The notes under the pieces: generated by a model
Told to the model about the DNA's origin: nothing
Seen by the model: only the letters and a program-made list of their open reading frames with translations
Database searches by the model: none
Assembly (NCBI RefSeq): GCF_014656195.1
Contig: NZ_BNBY01000007.1
Span: 124,001 to 188,000, forward strand
Origin: Kitasatospora xanthocidica
GTDB lineage: Bacteria; Actinomycetota; Actinomycetes; Streptomycetales; Streptomycetaceae
Length of the DNA: 64,000 bases
Direction of reading: 5' to 3'
In this document: positions 41,355 through 49,069 of the stretch, one piece after another
Numbering within the stretch: the stretch's first letter is position 1
Layout: each line of letters starts with the position of its first letter
Translations under genes and position numbers: made by a program

Positions 41355-41786
41355 ATGCAGCGCCGCGTCCGCGCAGTCCTCGTTACCCCGAACAACACCA
41401 CACTGCTGATCAAGCGCATCCGCCCCGGCATCGCCCCGTACTGGGTGATCGTCGGCGGAAAGATCGAGCCCACCGACGCCAGTCCCAAGGAGGCCCTGCT
41501 GCGCGAGGTCCGCGAGGAAATCGCGGGCGAGGCCGAGATCGTCAGCCTTCTCCACACCATCGAGACGGACGACGAGCGCCAGGACTTCTACCTCGCCACC
41601 GTCGACAAGTGGAGCTTCGAGGATCGCACCGGGCCCGAGTTCAGCCAGGCAGGCCGGGGCGAGTACTTCCTGGAGGAGATCCCCCTCACCACCGAAGCCC
41701 TCGACGCGATCAACCTCCTGCCTCAGGAGATCGCCGCAGTCCTCCGCAAGGCCGTCGAACGCGGGGACCTTCTCGCCGCCAGGTAG
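41355..41786 (+). CDS. Nudix-like protein 4, with a degenerate Nudix box
   Basis: The 143-residue protein aligns with Nudix hydrolases (VRAVLVTPNNTTLLIKRIRPGIAPYWVIVGGKIEP, then PKEALLREVREEIAGEAEIVSL). The box is irregular, though: there is one extra residue between the first Gly and the Arg-Glu, an Asp stands at the first acidic position, and the final Gly-hydrophobic pair is shifted. The REVREE metal-binding core is intact. Activity is therefore possible but not certain. It lies 33 bases after the 117-aa gene. Confidence 0.8.
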   Translation: MQRRVRAVLVTPNNTTLLIKRIRPGIAPYWVIVGGKIEPTDASPKEALLREVREEIAGEAEIVSLLHTIETDDERQDFYLATVDKWSFEDRTGPEFSQAGRGEYFLEEIPLTTEALDAINLLPQEIAAVLRKAVERGDLLAAR

Positions 41787-41892
41787 CGGCAATCCGGCAA
41801 CTGCGTCAGCACACTGGTCGCGCACCGAATGTCGTGAACGTCTCACGCTGCGTCAAATGCCGTGGTACGTTCCGTAACCCAACCGAAAACAG

Positions 41893-42837
41893 GTGACCCC
41901 GGCGGTGCTGGAACACCCCGGGGCCCGGCAACAGGAGCTGACACTCCCGATGCGCGTCCATCGTAGCGCCCACGTGCGCAATTTCACCGTGCTACCCAAC
42001 GCCGTCCTCCAGTACCGGCGGCTGTCCTACACCGCCCGGGGTCTGCTCGCGGACCTCCTCTCCCGCCCCGACGGCTGGCGCGAAGACGGACGGCACATGG
42101 CCGACAGCAGCCCCCAGGGCCGAGGCGCGATCCGCAAGGCGTTGAAGGAACTGACCGAGGCCGGGTACTACCGGGTCGAGAAGATCCGCATGCCCGACGG
42201 CACGATCATCACCGAAACCCACGTCTACGACACCCCACACCTCACGGGGCCGCCGGGTACCACCCGTCCGGCGCCCGGTGAAGCGGCAACCGGCCGTGCT
42301 GGCAGCCCTGTTGTAAAGAACCGGCACCAAGAACCCTCCCTCCCCACAAGCCCGGCAGACGAAAGCGACCGGGAAGGAGAAGAGGAAGCACCCGAGATCC
42401 GCGAGGCAGCGGCCACGCTGTTCCGGGTGATCCGCCCCGAGCCCCGGCTGCGCCTGGGCGAGGCCGAAGCACGGGAACTGGCACCGTTGGTGGCGCAGTG
42501 GCTGCAACGCGGCGCGGCCCACGCAGACCTCGCCCACGCCCTGCTGCCGGGCCTGCCCACCCCGGTGCACTCGGCGGCCGCCGTGCTCCGCTACCGCCTG
42601 GAGCGCAAGATGCCGCCCGCCGGGCCTGCCGCGCGGCCACCGGCCCGGTACGCCGAGTGCGCCAAGTGCCACGACCCCGTGCCCCGGCCGGGCATCTGCC
42701 GCCCGTGCGCCGGCCTGACCACCCGAACCCCCACGGCCCGCAAGGGCGCGGACGTGGCCACCGCAGGTGCCGAACGAGTCCGGACTGCCCTGCGCTCCGC
42801 AATAGCCGGCAGTCGGCCTGCACACATCGCCGCCTGA
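41893..42837 (+). CDS. Winged-helix protein with C-terminal zinc ribbon
   Basis: The GTG at 41893 is used; an ATG at 41950 (MRVHRSAHVRNF) is an equally plausible start. The N-terminal 110 residues form a replication-protein-like winged helix (VLQYRRLSYTARGLLADLLSRPDGWREDGRHMADSSPQGRGAIRKALKELTEAGYYRVE). A Pro/Glu linker and a helical region follow. Near the C-terminus is a four-Cys ribbon (C-x2-C-x9-C-x2-C in CAKCHDPVPRPGICRPC). Relatives are common on actinobacterial plasmids, integrative elements and accessory regions. Repeat copy 4, inverted relative to the others, follows the stop. Confidence 0.75.
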   Translation: MTPAVLEHPGARQQELTLPMRVHRSAHVRNFTVLPNAVLQYRRLSYTARGLLADLLSRPDGWREDGRHMADSSPQGRGAIRKALKELTEAGYYRVEKIRMPDGTIITETHVYDTPHLTGPPGTTRPAPGEAATGRAGSPVVKNRHQEPSLPTSPADESDREGEEEAPEIREAAATLFRVIRPEPRLRLGEAEARELAPLVAQWLQRGAAHADLAHALLPGLPTPVHSAAAVLRYRLERKMPPAGPAARPPARYAECAKCHDPVPRPGICRPCAGLTTRTPTARKGADVATAGAERVRTALRSAIAGSRPAHIAA

Positions 42838-42867
42838 GACGCGCTCTCCCACCAGCCCGAAAGGGCT

Positions 42868-43058
42868 CCGGCAGGTACATCACCCTGCTCCATCAACGCC
42901 GCGCTCGGCCAGGCCCGGGGCGGGCACCCGCCGGCAGGCGGGTGGGGGGTGGACGGCGGGGAACGGCGGTGAACCTGCTCAACAAGGGGATGCTGCGCGG
43001 GTGTTCACCCCAGAAACGCCGCTGCGGCGCGACCCCCGAGGGGTTCGCGCCGCAGCGG
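42868..43058 (+). repeat. Hairpin-rich dispersed element, copy 4 (inverted; 3' of winged-helix gene)
   Basis: Read on the plus strand this copy corresponds to the minus strand of copies 1-3. It has CCGGCAGGTAC-TC and the CTCCATCAACGCCGCG block, the CCCGCC/GGCGGG stem with GTGGGGGGTGGACGG, then GCGCGGGTGTTCACCC and the distal stem-loop at 43019-43058. It lacks the most proximal hairpins of copies 1 and 3. It stands in the same relation to the preceding gene as the other copies do to theirs. Confidence 0.75.
43019..43058. terminator. Terminator-like stem-loop of repeat copy 4
   Basis: CCGCTGCGGCGCGACCCC (43019-43036) pairs with 43040-43058 with one bulged T and a three-base loop. It occupies the same position as the stem-loops of copies 1-3. 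Half of the stem sequence is different, yet pairing is retained. It also lies at the end of the convergent SUF operon. Confidence 0.8.
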
Positions 43059-43079
43059 AACAACGATCGCCCAGCGACC

Positions 43080-43472
43080 TCAGACGTTGAACCCCAACGC
43101 CCGCAGCTGGTCGCGGCCGTCGTCAGTGATCTTGTCGGGGCCCCACGGCGGCATCCAGACCCAGTTGATGCGCAGGTCCTTCACCAGGCCGTCGGTGGCG
43201 GTCTTGGCCTGGTCCTCGATGACGTCGGTCAGCGGGCAGGCCGCCGAGGTGAGCGTCATGTCGATGGTGGCCACGTCGGACTCGTCGATGTGGACGCCGT
43301 AGATCAGGCCCAGGTTGACGACGTCGATGCCCAGTTCGGGGTCGACGACGTCCATCAGGGCCTCGGTCAGGTCCTCGACCGAAACGGTGCCGGCCGTGGT
43401 GCCGACGATGATGCCGGTCTGCTCCTCCGCAGCGGAGGCCGTGGCGTCGGCGGTGGTGTTCTCGTCACTCAT
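43080..43472 (-). CDS. sufT: SufT-like iron-sulfur assembly factor (DUF59/MIP18 family)
   Basis: The 130-residue protein has an unstructured 25-residue start and then the DUF59 domain: VEDLTEALMDVVDPELGIDVVNLGLIYGV, IDMTLTSAACPLTDVIEDQ with the conserved Cys, and WVWMPPWGPDKITDDGRDQLRALGF. Members help deliver or assemble Fe-S clusters. It is the last gene of the suf operon, 22 bases after sufU, matching the usual actinobacterial order. Confidence 0.88.
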   Translation of the reverse strand: MSDENTTADATASAAEEQTGIIVGTTAGTVSVEDLTEALMDVVDPELGIDVVNLGLIYGVHIDESDVATIDMTLTSAACPLTDVIEDQAKTATDGLVKDLRINWVWMPPWGPDKITDDGRDQLRALGFNV

Positions 43473-43494
43473 GGTCTGTTCCTCCTCTGCGGGA

Positions 43495-43947
43495 TCAGTC
43501 GTTCACGGCGGGGTGCTGGGCGAGCGCCTGGGCGGTGGCGTCCTTCCAGGCCATCCAGCTGAGCAGGGCGCACTTGACCCGGGCCGGGTACTTGGAGACG
43601 CCGGCGAACGCGACCGCGTCCTCCAGCACCTCCTCGTCGCCCTCGCCCTGGCCCTTGCTCTGCATCAGCTCCAGGAAGGCCTCCTGGACCGCCTGCGCCT
43701 CGCCCACGGTCTTGCCGACCACCAGGTCGTTGAGCACCGAGGCGCTCGCCTGGCTGATCGAGCAGCCCTGGGACTCGTACGAGACGTCGACCACCGTCGG
43801 GCCGTCGAGCTTCACCCGCAGGGTGATCTCGTCGCCGCACGTCGGGTTGACGTGGTGCACTTCGACGTCGCCGTCCCGCAGCCCCTTGCCGTGGGGGTTG
43901 CGGTAGTGGTCCAGGATGATGTCCTGGTACATGGAGTCGAGCTTCAT
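43495..43947 (-). CDS. sufU: SufU, zinc-dependent sulfur acceptor for Fe-S assembly
   Basis: The 150-residue protein has the NifU-N/IscU-like fold with the SufU-type insertion. Three conserved Cys lie in NPTCGDEITL (Cys37), SQGCSISQAS (Cys62) and RVKCALLSW (about Cys126). SufU accepts persulfide sulfur from SufS. The start MKLDSMYQDIILDHYRNP is the standard family N-terminus. It is placed between sufS and sufT. Confidence 0.92.
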   Translation of the reverse strand: MKLDSMYQDIILDHYRNPHGKGLRDGDVEVHHVNPTCGDEITLRVKLDGPTVVDVSYESQGCSISQASASVLNDLVVGKTVGEAQAVQEAFLELMQSKGQGEGDEEVLEDAVAFAGVSKYPARVKCALLSWMAWKDATAQALAQHPAVND

Positions 43948-43967
43948 GGTCGTCCTGCCCCGTCCCG

Positions 43968-45227
43968 TCAGCCGAAGAAGTTCCGGACGTGGTGCAGGCC
44001 GTCGATCAGCGCGTCGACCTCGCCCGGCGTCGAGTACAGGTAGAACGACGCCCGCGTGGTCGCCGGAATTCCGTACCGGAGGCAGACCGGCCGCGCGCAG
44101 TGGTGGCCGACGCGCACGGCGATGCCCTGCTCGTCCAGCACCTGGCCCACGTCGTGCGGGTGGATGTCGCCGAGGGTGAAGGAGATCGCCGCGCCGCGGT
44201 CCACGGCCGTGCGCGGGCCGATGATCCGGAGGTCCGGGACCTCCAGCAGCCGCTCGACGGCGTACTCGGTGATCGCGTGCTCGTGCGCCGCGATCTTCTC
44301 CATGCCGATGCCCTGGAGGTAGTCGATGGCCGCGCCGAGCCCGACCGCCTGGGCGATCGGCGGGGTGCCGGCCTCGAACTTGTGCGGTGCCGGGGCGTAG
44401 GTGGACGAGCCCATGGTGACGGTCTCGATCATCTCGCCGCCGCCGAGGAACGGCGGGAGGTCCTCCAGCAGCTCCTGGCGGCCCCAGAGCACGCCGATGC
44501 CGGTCGGGGCCAGCATCTTGTGGCCGGTGAAGGCGACGAAGTCGGCCTCCAGCGCCTGCACGTCCAGCACCATGTGCGGCGCGGCCTGCGAGGCGTCGAT
44601 GACGACCAGCGCGCCGACCGACTGGGCCTTGCGGACGATCGTCTCGACGGGGTTGACGGTGCCGAGCAGGTTGGAGACCAGGGTGAAGGAGACCACCTTG
44701 GTCTTCTCGGTGATCAGCTCGTCGATGTTGGACAGGTCGAGCCGGCCCTCGTCGGTCAGCCCGAACCACTTCAGCTTCGCGCCGCTGCGCTGCGACAGCA
44801 GCTGCCACGGGACGATGTTGGAGTGGTGCTCCATCTCCGTGATGACGATCTCGGAGTCGGCGTCGACCCGGTAGGGCTCCTCCGCCCAGGCCAGCATGTT
44901 GGCGACGAGGTTGAGCGACTCCGAGGCGTTCTTGGTGAATATCACCTCGTTGCGGCTCGGCGCGTTGACGAAGGCCGCGACCTTGTCCCGGGCGCCCTCG
45001 TACAGCGCGGTGGCCTCCTCGGCGAGCACGTGCACGCCGCGGTGGACGTTGGCGTTGTGCCGCTCGTAGTAGGCGGTCAGCGCCTCCAGCACCTGGCGCG
45101 GCTTCTGCGAGGTCGCCGCGTTGTCCAGGTAGACCAGCGGCTTGTCGTCGTGCAGGAGCCGCTGCAGGACCGGGAAGTCCTTACGGATCGCGTCGGTGTC
45201 GAGCAGTCCCGTAAACGTATGGGTCAC
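43968..45227 (-). CDS. sufS: Cysteine desulfurase SufS
   Basis: The 419-residue PLP enzyme releases sulfur from cysteine as a persulfide. It shows YLDNAATSQKP near residue 34, ITEMEHHSNIVPWQLL, the PLP lysine in FTGHKMLAPTGIGVLWG and the catalytic Cys in VRVGHHCARPVCLRYG. The GTG at 45227 overlaps the sufC stop (GTGA), so the genes are translationally coupled. Confidence 0.95.
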   Translation of the reverse strand: MTHTFTGLLDTDAIRKDFPVLQRLLHDDKPLVYLDNAATSQKPRQVLEALTAYYERHNANVHRGVHVLAEEATALYEGARDKVAAFVNAPSRNEVIFTKNASESLNLVANMLAWAEEPYRVDADSEIVITEMEHHSNIVPWQLLSQRSGAKLKWFGLTDEGRLDLSNIDELITEKTKVVSFTLVSNLLGTVNPVETIVRKAQSVGALVVIDASQAAPHMVLDVQALEADFVAFTGHKMLAPTGIGVLWGRQELLEDLPPFLGGGEMIETVTMGSSTYAPAPHKFEAGTPPIAQAVGLGAAIDYLQGIGMEKIAAHEHAITEYAVERLLEVPDLRIIGPRTAVDRGAAISFTLGDIHPHDVGQVLDEQGIAVRVGHHCARPVCLRYGIPATTRASFYLYSTPGEVDALIDGLHHVRNFFG

Positions 45228-45988
45228 TCGGAAGCGCCCCCCTTCACGTACGCCTCGTAGCCCTCGTTCTCCAGCTTGTCGGCGAGCTCGGCGCCGCCGG
45301 ACTCGACGATGCGGCCGCCCGCGAAGACGTGGACGTAGTCGGGCTGGATGTACCGCAGGATGCGGGTGTAGTGGGTCACCAGCAGGGTGCCGACCTCGCC
45401 GGTGGAGCGGACCCGGTTGATGCCCTCGGAGACGATCCGCAGCGCGTCGACGTCCAGGCCGGAGTCGGTCTCGTCGAGGATCGCGATCTTCGGCTTGAGC
45501 AGCTCCAGCTGGAGGATCTCGTGGCGCTTCTTCTCGCCGCCGGAGAAGCCCTCGTTGACGTTGCGCTCGGCGAAGGCCGGGTCCATCTGGAGGGCGGCCA
45601 TCGCCTCCTTGACCTCCTTCACCCACAGCCGCAGCTTGGGGGCCTCGCCGCGGACGGCGGTGGCGGCGGTGCGCAGGAAGTTGCTGACCGAGACGCCGGG
45701 GACCTCGACCGGGTACTGCATGGCCAGGAAGACGCCGGCCTTGGCGCGCTCGTCGACGGACATCTCCAGGACGTCCTCGCCGTCCAGCAGCACCGAGCCG
45801 CCGGTGACGGTGTACTTGGGGTGGCCGGCCAGCGAGTAGGCCAGGGTGGACTTGCCGGAGCCGTTCGGCCCCATGATGGCGTGGGTCTCGCCCTGCTTGA
45901 CGGTGAGGTCGACGCCCTTCAGGATCTCGCGCGGGCCGTTCTCGGCGTCCACGGAGACGTGCAGGTCGCGGATTTCAAGGGTTGCCAT
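45224..45988 (-). CDS. sufC: SufC, ATPase of the SufBCD scaffold
   Basis: The 254-residue ABC-type ATPase has Walker A GPNGSGKST (40-48), the SufC-typical QYPVEVPGVSVSNFLR, signature FSGGEKKRHEILQ and Walker B AILDETDSGLDVDAL. SufC powers the conformational change of the SufB-SufD scaffold. It lies between the Rieske-type gene and sufS. Confidence 0.95.
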   Translation of the reverse strand: MATLEIRDLHVSVDAENGPREILKGVDLTVKQGETHAIMGPNGSGKSTLAYSLAGHPKYTVTGGSVLLDGEDVLEMSVDERAKAGVFLAMQYPVEVPGVSVSNFLRTAATAVRGEAPKLRLWVKEVKEAMAALQMDPAFAERNVNEGFSGGEKKRHEILQLELLKPKIAILDETDSGLDVDALRIVSEGINRVRSTGEVGTLLVTHYTRILRYIQPDYVHVFAGGRIVESGGAELADKLENEGYEAYVKGGASE

Positions 45989-45994
45989 GTGTAC

Positions 45995-46312
45995 TCAGGA
46001 CTCCTGGTTGACGGAGACGAGCACATCGTCCCCTTCGATCTTTACGGGGTAGACAGCGACCGGCTTGGTGGCGGGCAGGCCGGAGGGCTTGCCGGTGCGC
46101 AGGTCGAAGCTGGAACCGTGCAGCCAGCACTCGATCATGCAGTCCTCGACCTCGCCCTCGGAGAGCGCGACGTTCGCGTGCGAGCAGATGTCGTTGATCG
46201 CGAACACCCCCTCGTCGGTGCGGACGACGGAGACCGGCACGCCGTTGAGGTCCACGCGCTTGGGCACGTCCTCCTGGAGGTCGCTCAGCGCACAGGCACG
46301 GAGGAAGGTCAT
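45995..46312 (-). CDS. Rieske-type ferredoxin of the suf operon
   Basis: The 105-residue protein binds a 2Fe-2S cluster through CSHAN (C-x-H, near residue 42) and CWLHGSSFD (C-x2-H, near 62). It is annotated in relatives as a non-heme iron oxygenase ferredoxin subunit. Its steady position between sufD and sufC in actinobacteria suggests electron supply or an accessory role in cluster assembly. Only six bases separate it from each neighbour. Confidence 0.9.
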   Translation of the reverse strand: MTFLRACALSDLQEDVPKRVDLNGVPVSVVRTDEGVFAINDICSHANVALSEGEVEDCMIECWLHGSSFDLRTGKPSGLPATKPVAVYPVKIEGDDVLVSVNQES

Positions 46313-46317
46313 CGGGG

Positions 46318-47547
46318 TCAGACCGCCGCTTCCAGCTCGGCGTCGATCTTCTCCATGAGCTGGTCCTGGACCTCGGCCACGCCGATCTGCTGGAGCAGCT
46401 CGGCGAAGAAGCCGCGCACGACCAGGCGCCGGGCCTCGTCCGCGGGGATGCCGCGGGCCTGCAGGTAGAACAGCTGCTCGTCGTCGAAGCGGCCGGTCGC
46501 GGAGGCGTGGCCGGCGCCGACGATCTCGCCGGTCTCGATCTCCAGGTTCGGGATCGAGTCGACCCGGGCGCCGTCGGTGAGCACCAGGTTCCGGTTGAGC
46601 TCGTAGGTGTCGGTGCCGACCGCGGCGGCGCGGATCAGCACGTCGCCGACCCAGACGGCGTGCGCGTCCTGGCCCTGCAGCGCGCCCTTGTACGCCACGT
46701 TCGACCGGCAGTGCGGCGTGTCGTGGTCGATCACCAGGCGGTGCTCCAGGTGCTGGCCGGCGTCGGCGAAGTAGAGGCCGAACAGCTCGGCCTCGCCGCC
46801 GGGGCCCGCGTAGCTGACCCGCGGGTGCAGGCGGACCAGGTCGCCGCCGAAGGTCACGACCACGGACTTGTACGAGGCGTCCCGGCCGACCAGCGCGCTG
46901 TGCTGGGCGGCGTGGACGGCGTCGCGGTCCCAGTCCTGGACGGAGACGAAGGTGAGCTTGGCACCGTCGCCGACCAGCAGCTCGACGTTGGCGGCCCGGG
47001 TGCCGGTGCCCTCGTGGTTGAGCACCACGACGGCCTCGGCGAACGGCTTGACGTCGATCACCACGTGGGCGAAGCGGACGCCGCCCTCGCCGCGCACGTC
47101 GATCCGGACCGGCTCGGTCAGCACCGCGTCCTTGGGGACGGTGACCACCAGGGCCTGCTCGAACCCGCTGAACGCCTGCGCGGCGACCCGGTCGACCGGC
47201 GTGCCGGCCTTGCCCAGGCGGGCGTCGTCACGGCCGACGGTCTCGGCGGTGACGCCGTCCGGCAGCGTGAACCCGACCTTGTCCTCACCGCGCTCGCCGG
47301 CGGCGGCGGTCCCGTCGTGCAGCCCGCCGAGGCGGTGCAGCGGGGTGAACCGCCAGTCCTCCTCGCGGCCGGTCGGCACCGGGAAGTCGTTCACGTCGAA
47401 GGACGGCTTGACCGCGACGCGCGCGTCGATCGGCTGGTGGACGGTGGTCCGACCGGTGCCGGGGCCGGCGAGCTGCGCGCCCGCGCCGGCGGTGCCGACC
47501 TCGATCGACCCGGCGGTGGTGGAGCCGGTGGTGTTCTGCTCAGCCAT
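46318..47547 (-). CDS. sufD: SufD, Fe-S scaffold subunit
   Basis: The 409-residue protein starts with a 35-residue flexible segment and continues with FDVNDFPVPTGREEDWRFTPLHRL. The later beta-helix region contains VSYAGPGGEAELFGLYFADAGQHLEHR and LVIDHDTPHCRSNVAYKGAL. The C-terminal helices end with GIPADEARRLVVRGFFAELLQQI. It forms the SufBC2D scaffold with the adjacent sufB and sufC products. Confidence 0.93.
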   Translation of the reverse strand: MAEQNTTGSTTAGSIEVGTAGAGAQLAGPGTGRTTVHQPIDARVAVKPSFDVNDFPVPTGREEDWRFTPLHRLGGLHDGTAAAGERGEDKVGFTLPDGVTAETVGRDDARLGKAGTPVDRVAAQAFSGFEQALVVTVPKDAVLTEPVRIDVRGEGGVRFAHVVIDVKPFAEAVVVLNHEGTGTRAANVELLVGDGAKLTFVSVQDWDRDAVHAAQHSALVGRDASYKSVVVTFGGDLVRLHPRVSYAGPGGEAELFGLYFADAGQHLEHRLVIDHDTPHCRSNVAYKGALQGQDAHAVWVGDVLIRAAAVGTDTYELNRNLVLTDGARVDSIPNLEIETGEIVGAGHASATGRFDDEQLFYLQARGIPADEARRLVVRGFFAELLQQIGVAEVQDQLMEKIDAELEAAV

Positions 47548-47604
47548 GGCTGTTCGTAGTGCTCTCTTCCTCGGAATTCGGTGGACGGCGGTAGCGGCCG
47601 GGCG

Positions 47605-49020
47605 TCAGCCGACCGCGCCCTCCATCTGCAGCTCGATCAGCCGGTTGAGCTCCAGCGCGTACTCCATCGGCAGCTCGCGCGCGATCGGCTCGACGAAACC
47701 GCGGACGATCATCGCCATCGCCTCGAACTCGGTCATGCCGCGGCTCATCAGGTAGAACAGCTGGTCCTCGCTGACCTTGGAGACGGTCGCCTCGTGGCCC
47801 ATGGACACGTCGTCCTCGCGGACGTCCACGTACGGGTAGGTGTCCGAGCGGGAGATGGTGTCGACCAGCAGCGCGTCGCAGAGCACGTTGGACTTGGCGC
47901 CCTTGGAGCCCTCGCCGATCTCGATCAGACCGCGGTAGGAGGTCCGGCCGCCGCCTCGCGCCACCGACTTGGAGATGATGTTGGAGGAGGTGTTCGGCGC
48001 CATGTGCACCATCTTGGCGCCGGCGTCCTGGTGCTGGCCCTCGCCCGCGAAGGCGATCGACAGGGTCTCGCCCTTGGCGTGCTCGCCCATCAGGTAGACG
48101 GCCGGGTACTTCATGGTGACCTTGGAGCCGATGTTGCCGTCGACCCACTCCATGGTCGCGCCCTCGTACGCCACGGCGCGCTTGGTGACCAGGTTGTAGA
48201 CGTTGTTCGACCAGTTCTGGATGGTCGTGTAGCGGCAGCGGCCGCCCTTCTTGACGATGATCTCCACGACCGCGGAGTGCAGCGAGTCGGAGGAGTAGAT
48301 CGGCGCGGTGCAACCCTCGACGTAGTGGACGTAGGCGTCCTCGTCGACGATGATCAGCGTCCGCTCGAACTGGCCCATGTTCTCGGTGTTGATCCGGAAG
48401 TAGGCCTGCAGCGGGATGTCGACGTGCACGCCCTTCGGCACGTAGATGAACGAGCCGCCGGACCACACCGCCGTGTTCAGCGCGGCGAACTTGTTGTCGC
48501 CGACCGGGATGACGGTGCCGAAGTACTCCTTGAAGATCTCCGGGTGCTCGCGCAGCGCGGTGTCGGTGTCCAGGAAGATGACGCCCTGCTCCTCCAGGTC
48601 CTCACGGATCTGGTGGTAGACGACCTCGGACTCGTACTGGGCGGCGACACCGGCGACCAGGCGCTGCTTCTCCGCCTCCGGGATGCCCAGCTTGTCGTAG
48701 GTGGCCTTGATGTCCGCGGGCAGGTCCTCCCACGACTCGGCCTGCTTCTCGGTGGAGCGGACGAAGTACTTGATGTTGTCGAAGTCGATGCCGGAGAGGT
48801 CGGAGCCCCAGGTCGGCATGGGCTTCTTGCCGAACAGCTTGAGGCCCTTGAGCCGCAGGTTGAGCATCCACTCGGACTCGGACTTCTTCGCGGAGATGTC
48901 GCGCACGACCTCCTCGCTGAGCCCGCGCTTGGCCGTGGCACCGGCGGCGTCCGGGTCGGCCCAGCCGTACTCGTAGTTGCCGAGGCCTTCGAGCTCGGGG
49001 TGCGAAACGGTGTCAGTCAT
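47605..49020 (-). CDS. sufB: SufB, Fe-S scaffold subunit
   Basis: The 471-residue protein has the usual SufB segments: WMLNLRLKGLKLFGKKPMPTWG, FIYVPKGVHVDIPLQAYFRINTEN, EGCTAPIYSSDSLHSAVVEI with the conserved Cys, and VNLVTKRAVAYEGATMEWVDGNIGSKVTMKYPA. It ends with MTEFEAMAMIVRGFVEPIARELPMEYALELNRLIELQMEGAVG. No intein interrupts it. It is the first structural gene of the suf operon, 49 bases after the regulator. Confidence 0.95.
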   Translation of the reverse strand: MTDTVSHPELEGLGNYEYGWADPDAAGATAKRGLSEEVVRDISAKKSESEWMLNLRLKGLKLFGKKPMPTWGSDLSGIDFDNIKYFVRSTEKQAESWEDLPADIKATYDKLGIPEAEKQRLVAGVAAQYESEVVYHQIREDLEEQGVIFLDTDTALREHPEIFKEYFGTVIPVGDNKFAALNTAVWSGGSFIYVPKGVHVDIPLQAYFRINTENMGQFERTLIIVDEDAYVHYVEGCTAPIYSSDSLHSAVVEIIVKKGGRCRYTTIQNWSNNVYNLVTKRAVAYEGATMEWVDGNIGSKVTMKYPAVYLMGEHAKGETLSIAFAGEGQHQDAGAKMVHMAPNTSSNIISKSVARGGGRTSYRGLIEIGEGSKGAKSNVLCDALLVDTISRSDTYPYVDVREDDVSMGHEATVSKVSEDQLFYLMSRGMTEFEAMAMIVRGFVEPIARELPMEYALELNRLIELQMEGAVG

Positions 49021-49069
49021 GCGAGCTTCCTAACGCGCGGACGCTGAATCTTCGGTGGACGCGGGATTT

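Noticed and set aside
27042..43058. Classic composite transposon bounded by repeat copies
   Set aside because: No transposase, terminal inverted repeats of an IS, or target-site duplication could be seen, and the copies have different lengths and ends.
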